Shown here piece after piece: positions 1 through 7,492 of a DNA stretch of 11,848 bases; within the stretch, counting starts at the first letter, position 1; each line of letters begins with the position of its first letter. Both the position numbers and the translations under genes were made by a program. A model generated the notes under the pieces. The model saw only the letters and a list, made by a program, of their open reading frames with translations, made no database searches and was not told the DNA's origin. The DNA comes from Spirochaetaceae bacterium (lineage in GTDB: Bacteria; Spirochaetota; Spirochaetia; WRBN01): assembly GCA_020024055.1 (NCBI GenBank), contig JAHHUI010000039.1, forward strand, positions 1 through 11,848, written 5' to 3'.

Positions 1-1
1 G

Positions 2-1579
2 TCTTTGTCGTGGGAAATTGATGATAAATATGAATTAGTTCAGGATAATCCCTATTTTTCCTATTTACGCGAGCCGGGGCAGAAAGATCCTCTTTTCGAA
101 GTTTTTTCAGCCAGCGGACAAACAGAAATTACCAGCGAAAAAATTCTCTTTAAAGGCCAGGATACCTTAACACTTCGCCCCTATGGCGGCGGAAGGGCCA
201 CTTTGGAAGAATGGCTGGCCAAAGAACAAAATATGAGTGTGAAGGATGATGGATATCGTCTGCTTCAAGAGACATATTACAATAATCTTTTTGCACAGAT
301 TACTCAAAAGCTGAATGCCCAAGAAGAAGTTTCTATTGAAGAAGAAACAGCGGTATTGGCATTAGCTTTGCTAAGCGGCGATACAGCATCATATCAGCAA
401 TTTGCCCAGAGATTTGCCTCTGCGGGGATATCAGACTTCAAGCTGGCGGGTTTGGCTGGCAATATGGCCGATGCTTTGCCTTCATACATGCGCTATGTAC
501 AGAATTTACGCACACGCATCAGCCAGGCGGCCATTGCTAAGAATCGCAGTATTTATGCCCAGCCTGATTTGGCTGCCTTCCTGGTGAATCATCGCCTGAC
601 ACGGGCACATGAGATTCTTGTGGCAATGACAGCTGAAAAAATGTCTAGTGTTTCTGTGTATGATTTGGTAAATCAATTAATATTCCTGCTGGACAGCCAA
701 TATATTCGCCGCACCGGCGCCAAAGAGAATCTGATTGTGCAGCATTTAAATCAGATTATTCCGCATCTTGTTTCTTTATATCAGGGGCTGTATCTTTCAG
801 ACAGAGATATGGAGGCAGGTGTATTCAGCACTCTGCCTGCCATCAAGCTGGGCTCTGCTTTGCTGCGTCTGGCCGATGCGGGATTTACCGAAGGCGATTA
901 TGGCGCGCATTATCGGCGCATTGGACTGCAGCTGCTGGAAACGGCTTTAACATCTGCCACTTTTGGCCGCATTCCTGCAGAAATAACCTTTGATGAAAGT
1001 TTGTCTTATTCAGAAGATTTTCTTGATTTGCAGTCGCTGCGTTTTATTATGAAGCCACACTATGAGACAAGAGAACATGGTCGCCTGGGCGAACTATCCA
1101 GCGCGCGCTATGTGCTTTCTGCCGCAAATCATGTAGAAATTGCCGCCAGCACTTCCAGCAAACTGGAAATTAACATGAAATGGCCGGCACGAACACATCA
1201 ATATTTTGCTGTTTTTGGAATTGGCGCCGTGGATAAAGTTTCTGTCAATCAAAATGAATTGACCCAGTCACAGAATTCTCAGCTTGGCATGAATGAATGG
1301 TATTTTGTGAAGGGCGGCAATGTGCTGTTGGTGAATCTTTATCATGATAGCAGTGATTTAAATATTGTCCTTGATTTGTCTGGCCCCCAGCCTGTTGCCC
1401 CGCCTGTAACAGCACCCGCTGCAAAATCTGTGGCAGCCCCCGTTGAAGCCGAAGAGAAAGAGCCGGAAAAAGAGCTTTCACCCAAAGAAAAGAAAAAGCT
1501 AGAAGAACAACGCCGCAAAGAAGAAAAGAAACTGGAAGAGCAGCGTAGAAAAGAACAAAAGAAAAAGCAGGAAGAATAA
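2..1579 (+). CDS. Uncharacterised protein with charged Lys/Glu C-terminal tail (5' truncated by window edge)
   Basis: I do not recognise this protein. The reading frame is open to the left edge. The first possible start, a TTG at 5, has no visible ribosome binding site, so the true N-terminus, and any signal peptide, probably lies outside the window. Numbering from that TTG gives 524 residues. Residues 80-340 look mostly helical, with alternating hydrophobic and charged stretches. Residues 350-458 look beta-rich, with short alternating hydrophobic segments around MKWPARTHQYFAVFGI and NEWYFVKGGNVLLVNLY. Residues 460-480 form an Ala/Pro/Val-rich linker. Residues 480-524 are almost entirely Lys, Glu, Arg and Gln and contain a tandem 11-residue repeat. 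The secreted M23 peptidase encoded at 5127 has a similar composition at its C-terminus, so this could be another cell-envelope protein, but that is an inference. The pyridoxal kinase gene starts 26 bp after the TAA stop and is probably co-transcribed. Confidence 0.8.
   Translation, partial: SLSWEIDDKYELVQDNPYFSYLREPGQKDPLFEVFSASGQTEITSEKILFKGQDTLTLRPYGGGRATLEEWLAKEQNMSVKDDGYRLLQETYYNNLFAQITQKLNAQEEVSIEEETAVLALALLSGDTASYQQFAQRFASAGISDFKLAGLAGNMADALPSYMRYVQNLRTRISQAAIAKNRSIYAQPDLAAFLVNHRLTRAHEILVAMTAEKMSSVSVYDLVNQLIFLLDSQYIRRTGAKENLIVQHLNQIIPHLVSLYQGLYLSDRDMEAGVFSTLPAIKLGSALLRLADAGFTEGDYGAHYRRIGLQLLETALTSATFGRIPAEITFDESLSYSEDFLDLQSLRFIMKPHYETREHGRLGELSSARYVLSAANHVEIAASTSSKLEINMKWPARTHQYFAVFGIGAVDKVSVNQNELTQSQNSQLGMNEWYFVKGGNVLLVNLYHDSSDLNIVLDLSGPQPVAPPVTAPAAKSVAAPVEAEEKEPEKELSPKEKKKLEEQRRKEEKKLEEQRRKEQKKKQEE
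1493..1555 (+). repeat. Tandem 11-residue coding repeat (KKLEEQRRKE) in charged tail
   Basis: Residues 497-506 and 508-517 of the first protein are both KKLEEQRRKE, with one Glu between them (period 33 bp). The two copies differ at synonymous positions (for example CAACGCCGC versus CAGCGTAGA), so the peptide has been conserved while the DNA drifted. The segment is strongly charged and probably a single helix or short coiled coil. Confidence 0.75.
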
Positions 1580-1605
1580 TAAAAACAGCCTGTGAGGAGA
1601 AGAAT

Positions 1606-2463
1606 ATGTTTGTGTATGAACAGCATGCCGCAAAAGTGATGGCGATGCATGATATGTGCAGTTATGGGCGTTCCAGCCTGACTGTTGTCGAGCCTGTGCT
1701 TTCGGTGCTTGGCTGCCAGGTGTGCCCTTTGCCTACAGCTTTGCTTTCGGCGCATTTTGGTTTCCCCGGGCCCACGGTCTTGAACCTGGGTGATGAACTG
1801 AAGAAAATTTTAGAGCATTGGAAAACTTTGAATCTACATTTTGAATGTTTTTATTCAGGCTATTTGGCCAGCCCGGAACAGGTGGATATTGCCAAAGATT
1901 ATATCAAAGAATTCTCGCCGCAGTTTATTTTTGTCGATCCTGTCTTGGGCGATGGCGGACAATATTATCCGGGTTTTGATGAGAAACAAGGTGATGCGAT
2001 GCGCAGGCTTTTTTCTTTGGCGCATATGTCCTCACCAAATGTGACCGAGGCTTGTCTTTTGCTGGAAGAGCGCCCTAGGGTCTTTATCGATACCGCTACA
2101 GCGAAAGATTTCCTTGCAAGGCTTTGCGCCATGGGCCCGGCAAAGCTGTGCATCACGGGGGTGCCCAGCCCCGATGGTCAGACCCTCACTTCCTATGGCT
2201 ATGATTCCAAAGAGGGCCATTATTATAAAGTGACATCTTCAGGTGTTCCTTTGAATCTTCATGGCACAGGAGACAGTTTTGCTTCTGTCTTGGTGGGCCT
2301 GACCTTACAGGGTATCTCTTTCGATCGTGCAATGCTTCGCGCCGCTGGCTATTTGAACAAAGCCGCACAGTTGGCCTATGAAAGACAGGAAGAGCTGTGT
2401 ATTGAAGAAGCATTCCCTTCTTTAATCGCAGGCACAGAGAGCGCAATGTTGGAGTTTATCTAA
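1606..2463 (+). CDS. pdxY: Pyridoxal/pyridoxamine kinase, ribokinase superfamily
   Basis: This enzyme phosphorylates pyridoxal, pyridoxamine or pyridoxine with ATP in the cytoplasm, the salvage route to pyridoxal 5'-phosphate. It has 285 residues, a normal family length. The N-terminus MAMHDMCSYGRSSLTVVEPVL matches the conserved HD..(G/Y)GR.SLT start of the Firmicute-style pyridoxamine kinases, followed by CPLPTALLSAH at residues 40-50. SGYLASPEQ is at 84-92 and DPVLGDGG at 111-118. The ribokinase anion-hole motif GTGDSF is at 220-225, with Asp223 as the expected catalytic base. The ATG at 1606 is chosen because GAGGAG at 1594-1599 lies 6 bases upstream; a later in-frame ATG lacks such a site. 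It follows the uncharacterised gene by 26 bp. Its stop lies 8 bp from the stop of the convergent pepF gene. Which B6 vitamer it prefers cannot be told from sequence, so the symbol is a family label. Confidence 0.88.
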   Translation: MFVYEQHAAKVMAMHDMCSYGRSSLTVVEPVLSVLGCQVCPLPTALLSAHFGFPGPTVLNLGDELKKILEHWKTLNLHFECFYSGYLASPEQVDIAKDYIKEFSPQFIFVDPVLGDGGQYYPGFDEKQGDAMRRLFSLAHMSSPNVTEACLLLEERPRVFIDTATAKDFLARLCAMGPAKLCITGVPSPDGQTLTSYGYDSKEGHYYKVTSSGVPLNLHGTGDSFASVLVGLTLQGISFDRAMLRAAGYLNKAAQLAYERQEELCIEEAFPSLIAGTESAMLEFI

Positions 2464-2471
2464 GCAGTCTT

Positions 2472-4259
2472 TTATGCCATTTCAGAGAGCACCTTGGTCA
2501 GCTCTTTAAAATAATTAATCGCCATTTCAATCGGCTCTGCACTGCTCATATCCACCCCCGCCAGGCGCAGGCTTTCCAAGGGGAATCGGCTGCCGCCACT
2601 TTTCAGAAATGCAATATAGCTTTGGCGATCTTGATCATTTCCTTTTAGAACTTTCTGGCTCAGGGCCAGGCTGGCGGCAATGCCTGTGGCATATTTATAT
2701 ACATAAAAAGCATGATAGAAATGAGGAATACGCAGGCCTTCCAGATCGCTGATCGCAGAAAGATCCACATGGGGGCCAAAATAAGCCTCCTGCAAATCCC
2801 GATATGTTTTTCGTAAAGATTCCAATGTGGGCGGATGTCCGTCTGTCGCGTCTTGATGCACACGAAGCTCGAATTCGGCAAACATTGTTTGTCTGAATAA
2901 TGTGGCCAGAATATCATCAATGCGTTCGGAAATCAGATATTTTTTGAACTGAGGATCAGAATTATTTTCAGAAAGATAGTGGAATAACAGCGCTTCATTG
3001 AATGTGCTGGCTGTTTCGGCTTCAAAGATGCTGTAATTATAGTCTTGATAAGAATTATTCTGCACGCTGTACAGGCTGTGCATGCTGTGTCCCGCTTCAT
3101 GGGCCAGGGTGAACAAAGAGCGCAGATTTTCGCTTTTATAATTCATGAGGATATAGGGCTCGCCCAAATAGCTGCCTGCCGAAAAGGCTCCTGAAGATTT
3201 GCCTTTATTTTCATATTTGTCCACCCAATGACCCAGTAGGCCTTTCTGTAAAGTCTCGCAATATTCTTTGCCCAGGGGGGCCATGGCCTGGCAAATAAGC
3301 TTGGCACCTTCTTCATAGGAATATTCAGTTTTCACCGCCGGAACAAGCTGAGCATACACATCACAGTGACGCAGGCGATCCATTTTCAAAAGCTTGCGGC
3401 GCAATTCATAATATTCATGCAAAACACCTAGATTTGCACGTACGGTTTTAATGAGATTGTCATACACAGACAGGGGCATGTCGTCGGCAAACAGTGCAGC
3501 TTCTCTGGCTGTGTTAAAGTGGCGTACACGGGCATTGTACAGGTCTTGGCGTATGCTTCCTGAATATAAGGCAGCAAGCACATTTTTATGCTGATCGAAA
3601 ACGGAATAAAATTGATGATACACTTTTTCACGCAGCTTGGGGTCTTCTTTTTTCAGCAGTGTGGTATAGGTTGACTGTGTCAGGGGCATTATTTGCCCAT
3701 TCACTTCCACGTCGCCAAAATTCATATCCACGTCTGTCAGGGCGGAGAATGCCTGGTCGGGAGTGTTGAACAATTCGCCCAAAGGCGCCAGCAATTCTTC
3801 TTGATCCGCAGAGAGAATATGTGGCTTATAGCGCATAATATGCTCTAGATATGTGCGATAGGGCAGCAGGGTTTCGGTTTCACACCAGCTGCGCAGCGTC
3901 ATTTCATTAATTTCTTGGATTTTGGGGCGGAAAAAGCTGATGATGCGTGCGTATTCAGACTGAACCTGTAAAAATTTGGCATAATTTCGATTTGCCTGTG
4001 CGTCGCCTAAATTTTCCTGCAGACGCAGCATGGCATAATAGCCAAGCCTCTCTGCGCGCATGTCGCATTCCATATAGGCATCCAGGGCTTCTTTTAAGTC
4101 TGCAGCTGATTTGCCAAGAGTCTTCTCATAGGATGGCAGCATTTTATAGTCCATAATAAAAGTCTCTAAAGCCTGCTGCCAGGCTTTGTCAGCGGGAAAA
4201 AGCTGAGATAAATTCCATCGGTCTTTCTGTGGAACTTCGCTGCGTAACGGCACATCCAT
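2472..4259 (-). CDS. pepF: Oligoendopeptidase F, M3B zinc metallopeptidase
   Basis: This is a cytoplasmic zinc peptidase that cleaves short oligopeptides. It has 595 residues, the usual length of the PepF family, and no signal peptide. The N-terminus RWNLSQLFPADKAW matches the typical W.L..LFP.D..W start. The zinc site HEAGH is at residues 387-391 (His387, Glu388, His391). The third ligand is in FEAETASTFNE around Glu415. The upstream substrate-loop motif reads GAFSAGSYLGEPYILMNY (residues 357-374). All expected catalytic residues are present. The ATG is supported by AAGGAG (4268-4273 on the plus strand) 8 bases upstream. It lies 59 bp downstream of the znuC-like gene on the same strand, so it may be co-transcribed with it; a weak internal promoter is also possible. 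Nothing links peptide hydrolysis to metal uptake beyond proximity and the zinc requirement. Confidence 0.95.
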   Translation of the reverse strand: MDVPLRSEVPQKDRWNLSQLFPADKAWQQALETFIMDYKMLPSYEKTLGKSAADLKEALDAYMECDMRAERLGYYAMLRLQENLGDAQANRNYAKFLQVQSEYARIISFFRPKIQEINEMTLRSWCETETLLPYRTYLEHIMRYKPHILSADQEELLAPLGELFNTPDQAFSALTDVDMNFGDVEVNGQIMPLTQSTYTTLLKKEDPKLREKVYHQFYSVFDQHKNVLAALYSGSIRQDLYNARVRHFNTAREAALFADDMPLSVYDNLIKTVRANLGVLHEYYELRRKLLKMDRLRHCDVYAQLVPAVKTEYSYEEGAKLICQAMAPLGKEYCETLQKGLLGHWVDKYENKGKSSGAFSAGSYLGEPYILMNYKSENLRSLFTLAHEAGHSMHSLYSVQNNSYQDYNYSIFEAETASTFNEALLFHYLSENNSDPQFKKYLISERIDDILATLFRQTMFAEFELRVHQDATDGHPPTLESLRKTYRDLQEAYFGPHVDLSAISDLEGLRIPHFYHAFYVYKYATGIAASLALSQKVLKGNDQDRQSYIAFLKSGGSRFPLESLRLAGVDMSSAEPIEMAINYFKELTKVLSEMA

Positions 4260-4282
4260 AATTTTGACTCCTTATCCTGTTC

Positions 4283-4311
4283 AATATACCCAGTCGTCTG
4301 AGAATTTTGTA
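4283..4311 (-). promoter_or_regulatory. Weak possible promoter upstream of pepF
   Basis: Read on the minus strand, TACAAA and TATATT are separated by 17 bases, ending 23 bases before the pepF ATG. The -10 is good but the -35 matches the consensus at only three positions. Transcription may simply continue from the znuC promoter. Reported because the 59 bp gap is otherwise unexplained. Confidence 0.25.
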
Positions 4312-4318
4312 TTTTTAT

Positions 4319-5032
4319 TTATTGAAAAAGTTCTTTAAAATTTTTGCTCTCAAAGATTATTTCCGGCTGCCCAGATTCTATAATATTTCCATGATTCATC
4401 AGAAAAACATTATCTGCATATTGGGTAATGAGCTTGAAATTATGCGAGACAATCAAGATAGAGACATCATACAAAGATTTCAGTTCTGAAAGAATGGCAT
4501 AAAATAATTGCAGTCCTTTTTCATCCACTCCTGCATCCGGTTCGTCCAGCAATAATAATTCGGCTCTGCCCGCCAAGGCCAAGGCCAGCACCACACGCCG
4601 CTGCTCGCCGCCCGAGAGTGTACTCATTTTTCTGTGCATAAGATGTTCAGCCTTGACAGGAATAAGGAATTCCTTGAATATCCTTTCTTCTTTGCGCCTA
4701 GATGCTATCCAAATGGGCTGGCGGCTGTGGGCTAGGATGAATAAATCCAGCGCTGTAAGCGGATTGTCTGCGTCAAAGTGTAATTTTTGGGGCACATAGC
4801 CAATTTTGGGGCGTTGTTTTTTGTCTTTAAAATAGATAAAGCCCTGGCTTTTTAATTCGCCGGTCAGGCAGCGCAGTAGAGAGCTTTTTCCGGCGCCGTT
4901 TGGCCCGATAATGGCAGAAAATTGATGGCAAAGCAGCTCTAGTGAGATATTACGCAGGATTTCTGTCTGCCCTATATTCAGGCTCAGGTCGCAAATTTTT
5001 GTTTGACAGCGTGGGTGTTCCGCTTCTTTCAT
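4319..5032 (-). CDS. znuC: Metal (zinc/manganese-type) ABC transporter ATP-binding protein
   Basis: This is an ABC ATPase that would power import of a divalent metal through a ZnuB-type permease on the inner face of the cytoplasmic membrane. It has 237 residues. Walker A GPNGAGKSS is at 43-51, the Q-loop at Gln82 (GYVPQK), the signature LSGGEQRR at 139-146, Walker B LLLLDEP at 159-165 followed by DAGVD, and the H-loop His197 in VSHNF. The GYVPQ Q-loop and VSHNF..I..YAD.V..MN.G end resemble the ZnuC/MntB group, but the substrate cannot be read from an ATPase, so the symbol is tentative. No permease or solute-binding protein gene lies in the window: pepF follows and a divergent peptidase gene precedes. 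The ATG at 5032 has no Shine-Dalgarno sequence and sits 9 bases downstream of a perfect TATAAT, suggesting a leaderless or nearly leaderless message. An upstream in-frame stop limits any longer start. Confidence 0.82.
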   Translation of the reverse strand: MKEAEHPRCQTKICDLSLNIGQTEILRNISLELLCHQFSAIIGPNGAGKSSLLRCLTGELKSQGFIYFKDKKQRPKIGYVPQKLHFDADNPLTALDLFILAHSRQPIWIASRRKEERIFKEFLIPVKAEHLMHRKMSTLSGGEQRRVVLALALAGRAELLLLDEPDAGVDEKGLQLFYAILSELKSLYDVSILIVSHNFKLITQYADNVFLMNHGNIIESGQPEIIFESKNFKELFQ

Positions 5033-5041
5033 ATAGTATTG

Positions 5042-5070
5042 ATTATAAACATTTTTTTATCTTTAAACAA
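5042..5070 (-). promoter_or_regulatory. Sigma70-type promoter for znuC, near-leaderless
   Basis: On the minus strand, TTGTTT (5065-5070) and a perfect TATAAT (5042-5047) are separated by exactly 17 bases. Normal spacing puts the transcription start near 5035, about 3 bases before the ATG at 5032. The -35 matches TTGACA only in its first three bases, but the AT-rich spacer and perfect -10 make a convincing promoter. Confidence 0.65.
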
Positions 5071-5089
5071 TCGAGGCTGCTATACCGAC

Positions 5090-5119
5090 TTGACCTAGGG
5101 AAAGATTTTCGTCTACAAT
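5090..5119 (+). promoter_or_regulatory. Sigma70-type promoter for the M23 peptidase gene, leaderless
   Basis: TTGACC (5090-5095) and TACAAT (5114-5119) are separated by 18 bases; each differs from the consensus at one position. The expected start of transcription is about 7 bases after the -10, at or next to the ATG at 5127. There is no purine-rich ribosome binding site between the -10 and the ATG. The -35 boxes of this promoter and the divergent one are 19 bp apart, so a repressor bound between them could control both. Confidence 0.7.
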
Positions 5120-5126
5120 CCTGATT

Positions 5127-6548
5127 ATGTTCTCTAGGAAACGAGATGCGGCTATATTGGCCGGCCTGTTGCATTTATTCTGTGCGGCGGGTGTCTTATC
5201 GGCGCAAACAGCAAAAACACAGGCACCTGTTGTTTATGAAGATCAGAATGATTTTCACCGTCTAATTGTCAATTCTGGCGATACATTTTCAGCCCTGCTG
5301 CAAAGAATCGGGCTTTCTTATAAAGAAATCTTTGCTATATCCTCGGCGCTCAGCCCCTATTTCAATGCAGATAATATTCAGCCTGGACAGAAGATATATT
5401 ATCGGCTTTCAGGAAAGAAGTATCCTGTGGTCAGTGAACTGCGTGTAGATCTGGGCAAGAAAGAAGCGCGCTATATTGCCAGCGAACGCGTGGCCAGGCT
5501 GACAGGAAAGGCTGTGATTAAGGTTTTTTCGCCCAAGATACTGACTGTGGGCGCAATGAAAAAGAATCATGTGGCCCAGATGAACTTTGTAGAGGATTTA
5601 TTCTCCTGGCGCATTGAGCATGATAAAGGCCTGCAAGACAATGATGATGTCATGGTGTACAGTGAGCATTTTGAAGATGAATATGGACAATTTGTTAAGG
5701 GCGGGCCGCTGCGCTATTTGGCCGTGCGCACCGGGGGCAAGGTGTATGAAGGCTATTTATTTGAAGGAAATTATTTTGATAGTGAAGGCACACCTTTAAA
5801 GCTAGCGCTTTTTGATTTGCCTTTAGAAATTAATATCAGTATTTCCAGTCGTTTCGGCTGGCGCACACATCCGCTGACCCTGCGAAAAGATTTTCATCCT
5901 GCTTTGGATTTGCGCGCACCCTTGGGAACACCTATTTATGCCGCCGCAGATGGCCAGGTGGTGGAAGCAGGCTTTGACCGCTGGCTGGGTAAACATGTTG
6001 TTATTAAGCATAAAGGCGGATTTCACAGCCTCTATGCACATATGGCAGATTATGCAGAAGGACTGCAAGTAGGCGATCAAGTGTCTCAAAAACAGCAGAT
6101 TGGCATTGTCGGTGATACAGGGGTGACCACAGGCCCGCATCTGCATTTTGGCATTTTGAAACAAAAAGACCCCGTAGACCCCAGAAAATATTGGTCTCTT
6201 GCAGGTGTCAAGCCTTTGCCAAAACAAAAGAAAGATGAGTTTTTGTTGGTGAAGGCAAGCATTGATCAGGAAATGCTGGAGCAGGGTATTTCTGCCGGAA
6301 GATTCATCGCCGCAAAGAGTGTGCCAGTGCCTGTGACTGAACCACAGAAAGATGAAGAAAAGGAAAAACCAGCTTTAGAGAAAAAAGAAGCCGCTGCAGA
6401 GGAGCCGCAGGCATCGACCGATACAGCTAAACCTGTGGAAGCAGCTGTGAAAAATAAGAAAGAAGATAAAAAGAATCATGCAGAAACTGCCGCAGAAGAA
6501 ACTGCAGAAAGCCCTCAGGAAGGCGCTATTTTAGAACAGCTTTCATAG
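5127..6548 (+). CDS. Secreted LysM-type/M23 zinc endopeptidase with charged C-terminal tail
   Basis: Probably a periplasmic peptidoglycan endopeptidase or a remodelling factor. It has 473 residues. Residues 1-26 form a signal peptide: basic MFSRKR, a hydrophobic core AAILAGLLHLFCAAG, and a likely cleavage after LSA. Residues 44-95 form a LysM/OapA-like glycan-binding domain (VNSGDTFSALLQRIGLS ... NIQPGQKIYY). Residues 96-235 form a middle region typical of LysM-M23 proteins of this type. The M23 domain spans about 238-355. Zinc ligands His257 and Asp261 are in FHPALD, His305 in YAHM, and His338/His340 in GPHLHF, so the site is complete and the enzyme should be active. Residues 400-473 are a low-complexity Ala/Glu/Lys/Pro tail of unknown role. 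The start is fixed by the signal peptide; no Shine-Dalgarno is present and the message appears leaderless. rnz follows 14 bp downstream and is probably co-transcribed. Confidence 0.93.
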   Translation: MFSRKRDAAILAGLLHLFCAAGVLSAQTAKTQAPVVYEDQNDFHRLIVNSGDTFSALLQRIGLSYKEIFAISSALSPYFNADNIQPGQKIYYRLSGKKYPVVSELRVDLGKKEARYIASERVARLTGKAVIKVFSPKILTVGAMKKNHVAQMNFVEDLFSWRIEHDKGLQDNDDVMVYSEHFEDEYGQFVKGGPLRYLAVRTGGKVYEGYLFEGNYFDSEGTPLKLALFDLPLEINISISSRFGWRTHPLTLRKDFHPALDLRAPLGTPIYAAADGQVVEAGFDRWLGKHVVIKHKGGFHSLYAHMADYAEGLQVGDQVSQKQQIGIVGDTGVTTGPHLHFGILKQKDPVDPRKYWSLAGVKPLPKQKKDEFLLVKASIDQEMLEQGISAGRFIAAKSVPVPVTEPQKDEEKEKPALEKKEAAAEEPQASTDTAKPVEAAVKNKKEDKKNHAETAAEETAESPQEGAILEQLS

Positions 6549-6562
6549 ATTCAGGGGTTTTT

Positions 6563-7492
6563 ATGGAAGTATTTATTTTAGGTACCAGCGGCATGATGCC
6601 TTTGCCCAATCGTCATTTAACATCTATGCTTTTGCGCAGGGAAGGGTCTCTCTTTTTGTTTGACTGTGGCGAAGGTACACAGGTTTCCCTTAAAAAACTG
6701 AGCCTGCGCTGGAAGCGTATCGATGCGATTTTTATCAGCCATACCCATGCAGACCATGTCACAGGGTTGCCGGGAATCCTGATGCTCTCCAGCCAGGTAG
6801 ATCGCGACACGCCTTTGTATATCATTGGTCCGCCAAAGATTAAAGAATTTGTCGAGGCCATGATTCGTACTCTTGATATGTATATTAATTATCAGATTAT
6901 TATTCTGGAGATTAATCCCGAAGAACGCCAAGTGGTGTTTGAAGCCGCAGATAAATCATTCACTGTAAAAAGCTTTCCCCTGAAGCACAGTAAGCCTTGC
7001 GTAGGCTATTGTTTTCAAGAGGCACCACGCAGCGGGCAGTTTTTCCCTGAAAAAGCCTTGGAAATAGGCGTGCCTTGCGGCCCTGACTGGGCCAGACTGC
7101 AAAGCGGCAAGAGTGTGGAAGTGAATGGGAAAACCGTCTATCCTTCCGATGTCATGGGGCATCAGAGGCCCGGGCGCAAGATCAGTTTTGTCACAGATAC
7201 ATTGTATATTGATTCTATTGCTGGCGATGTTAAAGAGAGTGATTTGCTGATTTGTGAAGGTATGTTTACAGATGATTTGATTGCTACAGCCAAAGAAAAA
7301 AAGCATTTAACAGCGAAACAGGCAGCCAAAATAGCCAAAGATGCCCAGGTGAAAAAAATGGGCATGATTCATTACAGCCCACGCTATACAGACAGGAATC
7401 TTTCATTACTGCTGAGTGAGGCCCAAAGTGTCTTTGCCCAGTCATTTTTATGCAAAGATCGCTTGGTCTTAAAAATCCCATATCCTGAGTAG
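6563..7492 (+). CDS. rnz: Ribonuclease Z (tRNA 3' endonuclease)
   Basis: A cytoplasmic endonuclease that removes 3' trailers from tRNA precursors. It has 309 residues, the usual length of the short bacterial form (RNase ZS). The metallo-beta-lactamase fold is clear: FDCGEGTQ at 33-40; the zinc motif HTHADH at 60-65; His142 in PLKHSKPCVGY; Asp212 in SFVTDT; the HEAT-like helix motif HLTAKQAAKIA at 248-258; and His270 in HYSPRY. All metal ligands of the family are present. The ATG at 6563 is supported by AGGGG at 6553-6557, five bases upstream. It sits 14 bp behind the peptidase gene, so it is probably expressed from the promoter at 5090-5119. Its TAG stop abuts the stop codon of the convergent GH57-like gene with no base between them. 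Confidence 0.96.
   Translation: MEVFILGTSGMMPLPNRHLTSMLLRREGSLFLFDCGEGTQVSLKKLSLRWKRIDAIFISHTHADHVTGLPGILMLSSQVDRDTPLYIIGPPKIKEFVEAMIRTLDMYINYQIIILEINPEERQVVFEAADKSFTVKSFPLKHSKPCVGYCFQEAPRSGQFFPEKALEIGVPCGPDWARLQSGKSVEVNGKTVYPSDVMGHQRPGRKISFVTDTLYIDSIAGDVKESDLLICEGMFTDDLIATAKEKKHLTAKQAAKIAKDAQVKKMGMIHYSPRYTDRNLSLLLSEAQSVFAQSFLCKDRLVLKIPYPE

Noticed and set aside
5..7. TTG at 5 as the start of the first gene
   Set aside because: The frame continues to the window edge and no ribosome binding site can be seen, so the gene is treated as truncated at its 5' end.
1342..1755. 137-residue antisense open frame, rich in Ser, Phe and Cys
   Set aside because: It is the reverse complement of the Lys/Glu-rich coding tail and crosses the junction of two well supported plus-strand genes; no recognisable protein or start signal.
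2455..2480. Bidirectional terminator between pdxY and pepF
   Set aside because: No GC-rich inverted repeat with a flanking T run can be drawn in or around the 8 bp gap.
5157..5195. Possible lipobox (HLFC) in the M23 signal peptide
   Set aside because: Phe at the -1 position does not fit even relaxed spirochaete lipoboxes, and LSA at 24-26 is a good ordinary cleavage site.
5823..6227. 134-residue antisense open frame inside the M23 domain
   Set aside because: Lies opposite the conserved catalytic domain of a clear gene; shadow of its codon use.
6956..7306. 116-residue antisense open frame inside rnz
   Set aside because: Opposite the conserved ribonuclease Z sequence, with no family resemblance or ribosome binding site.
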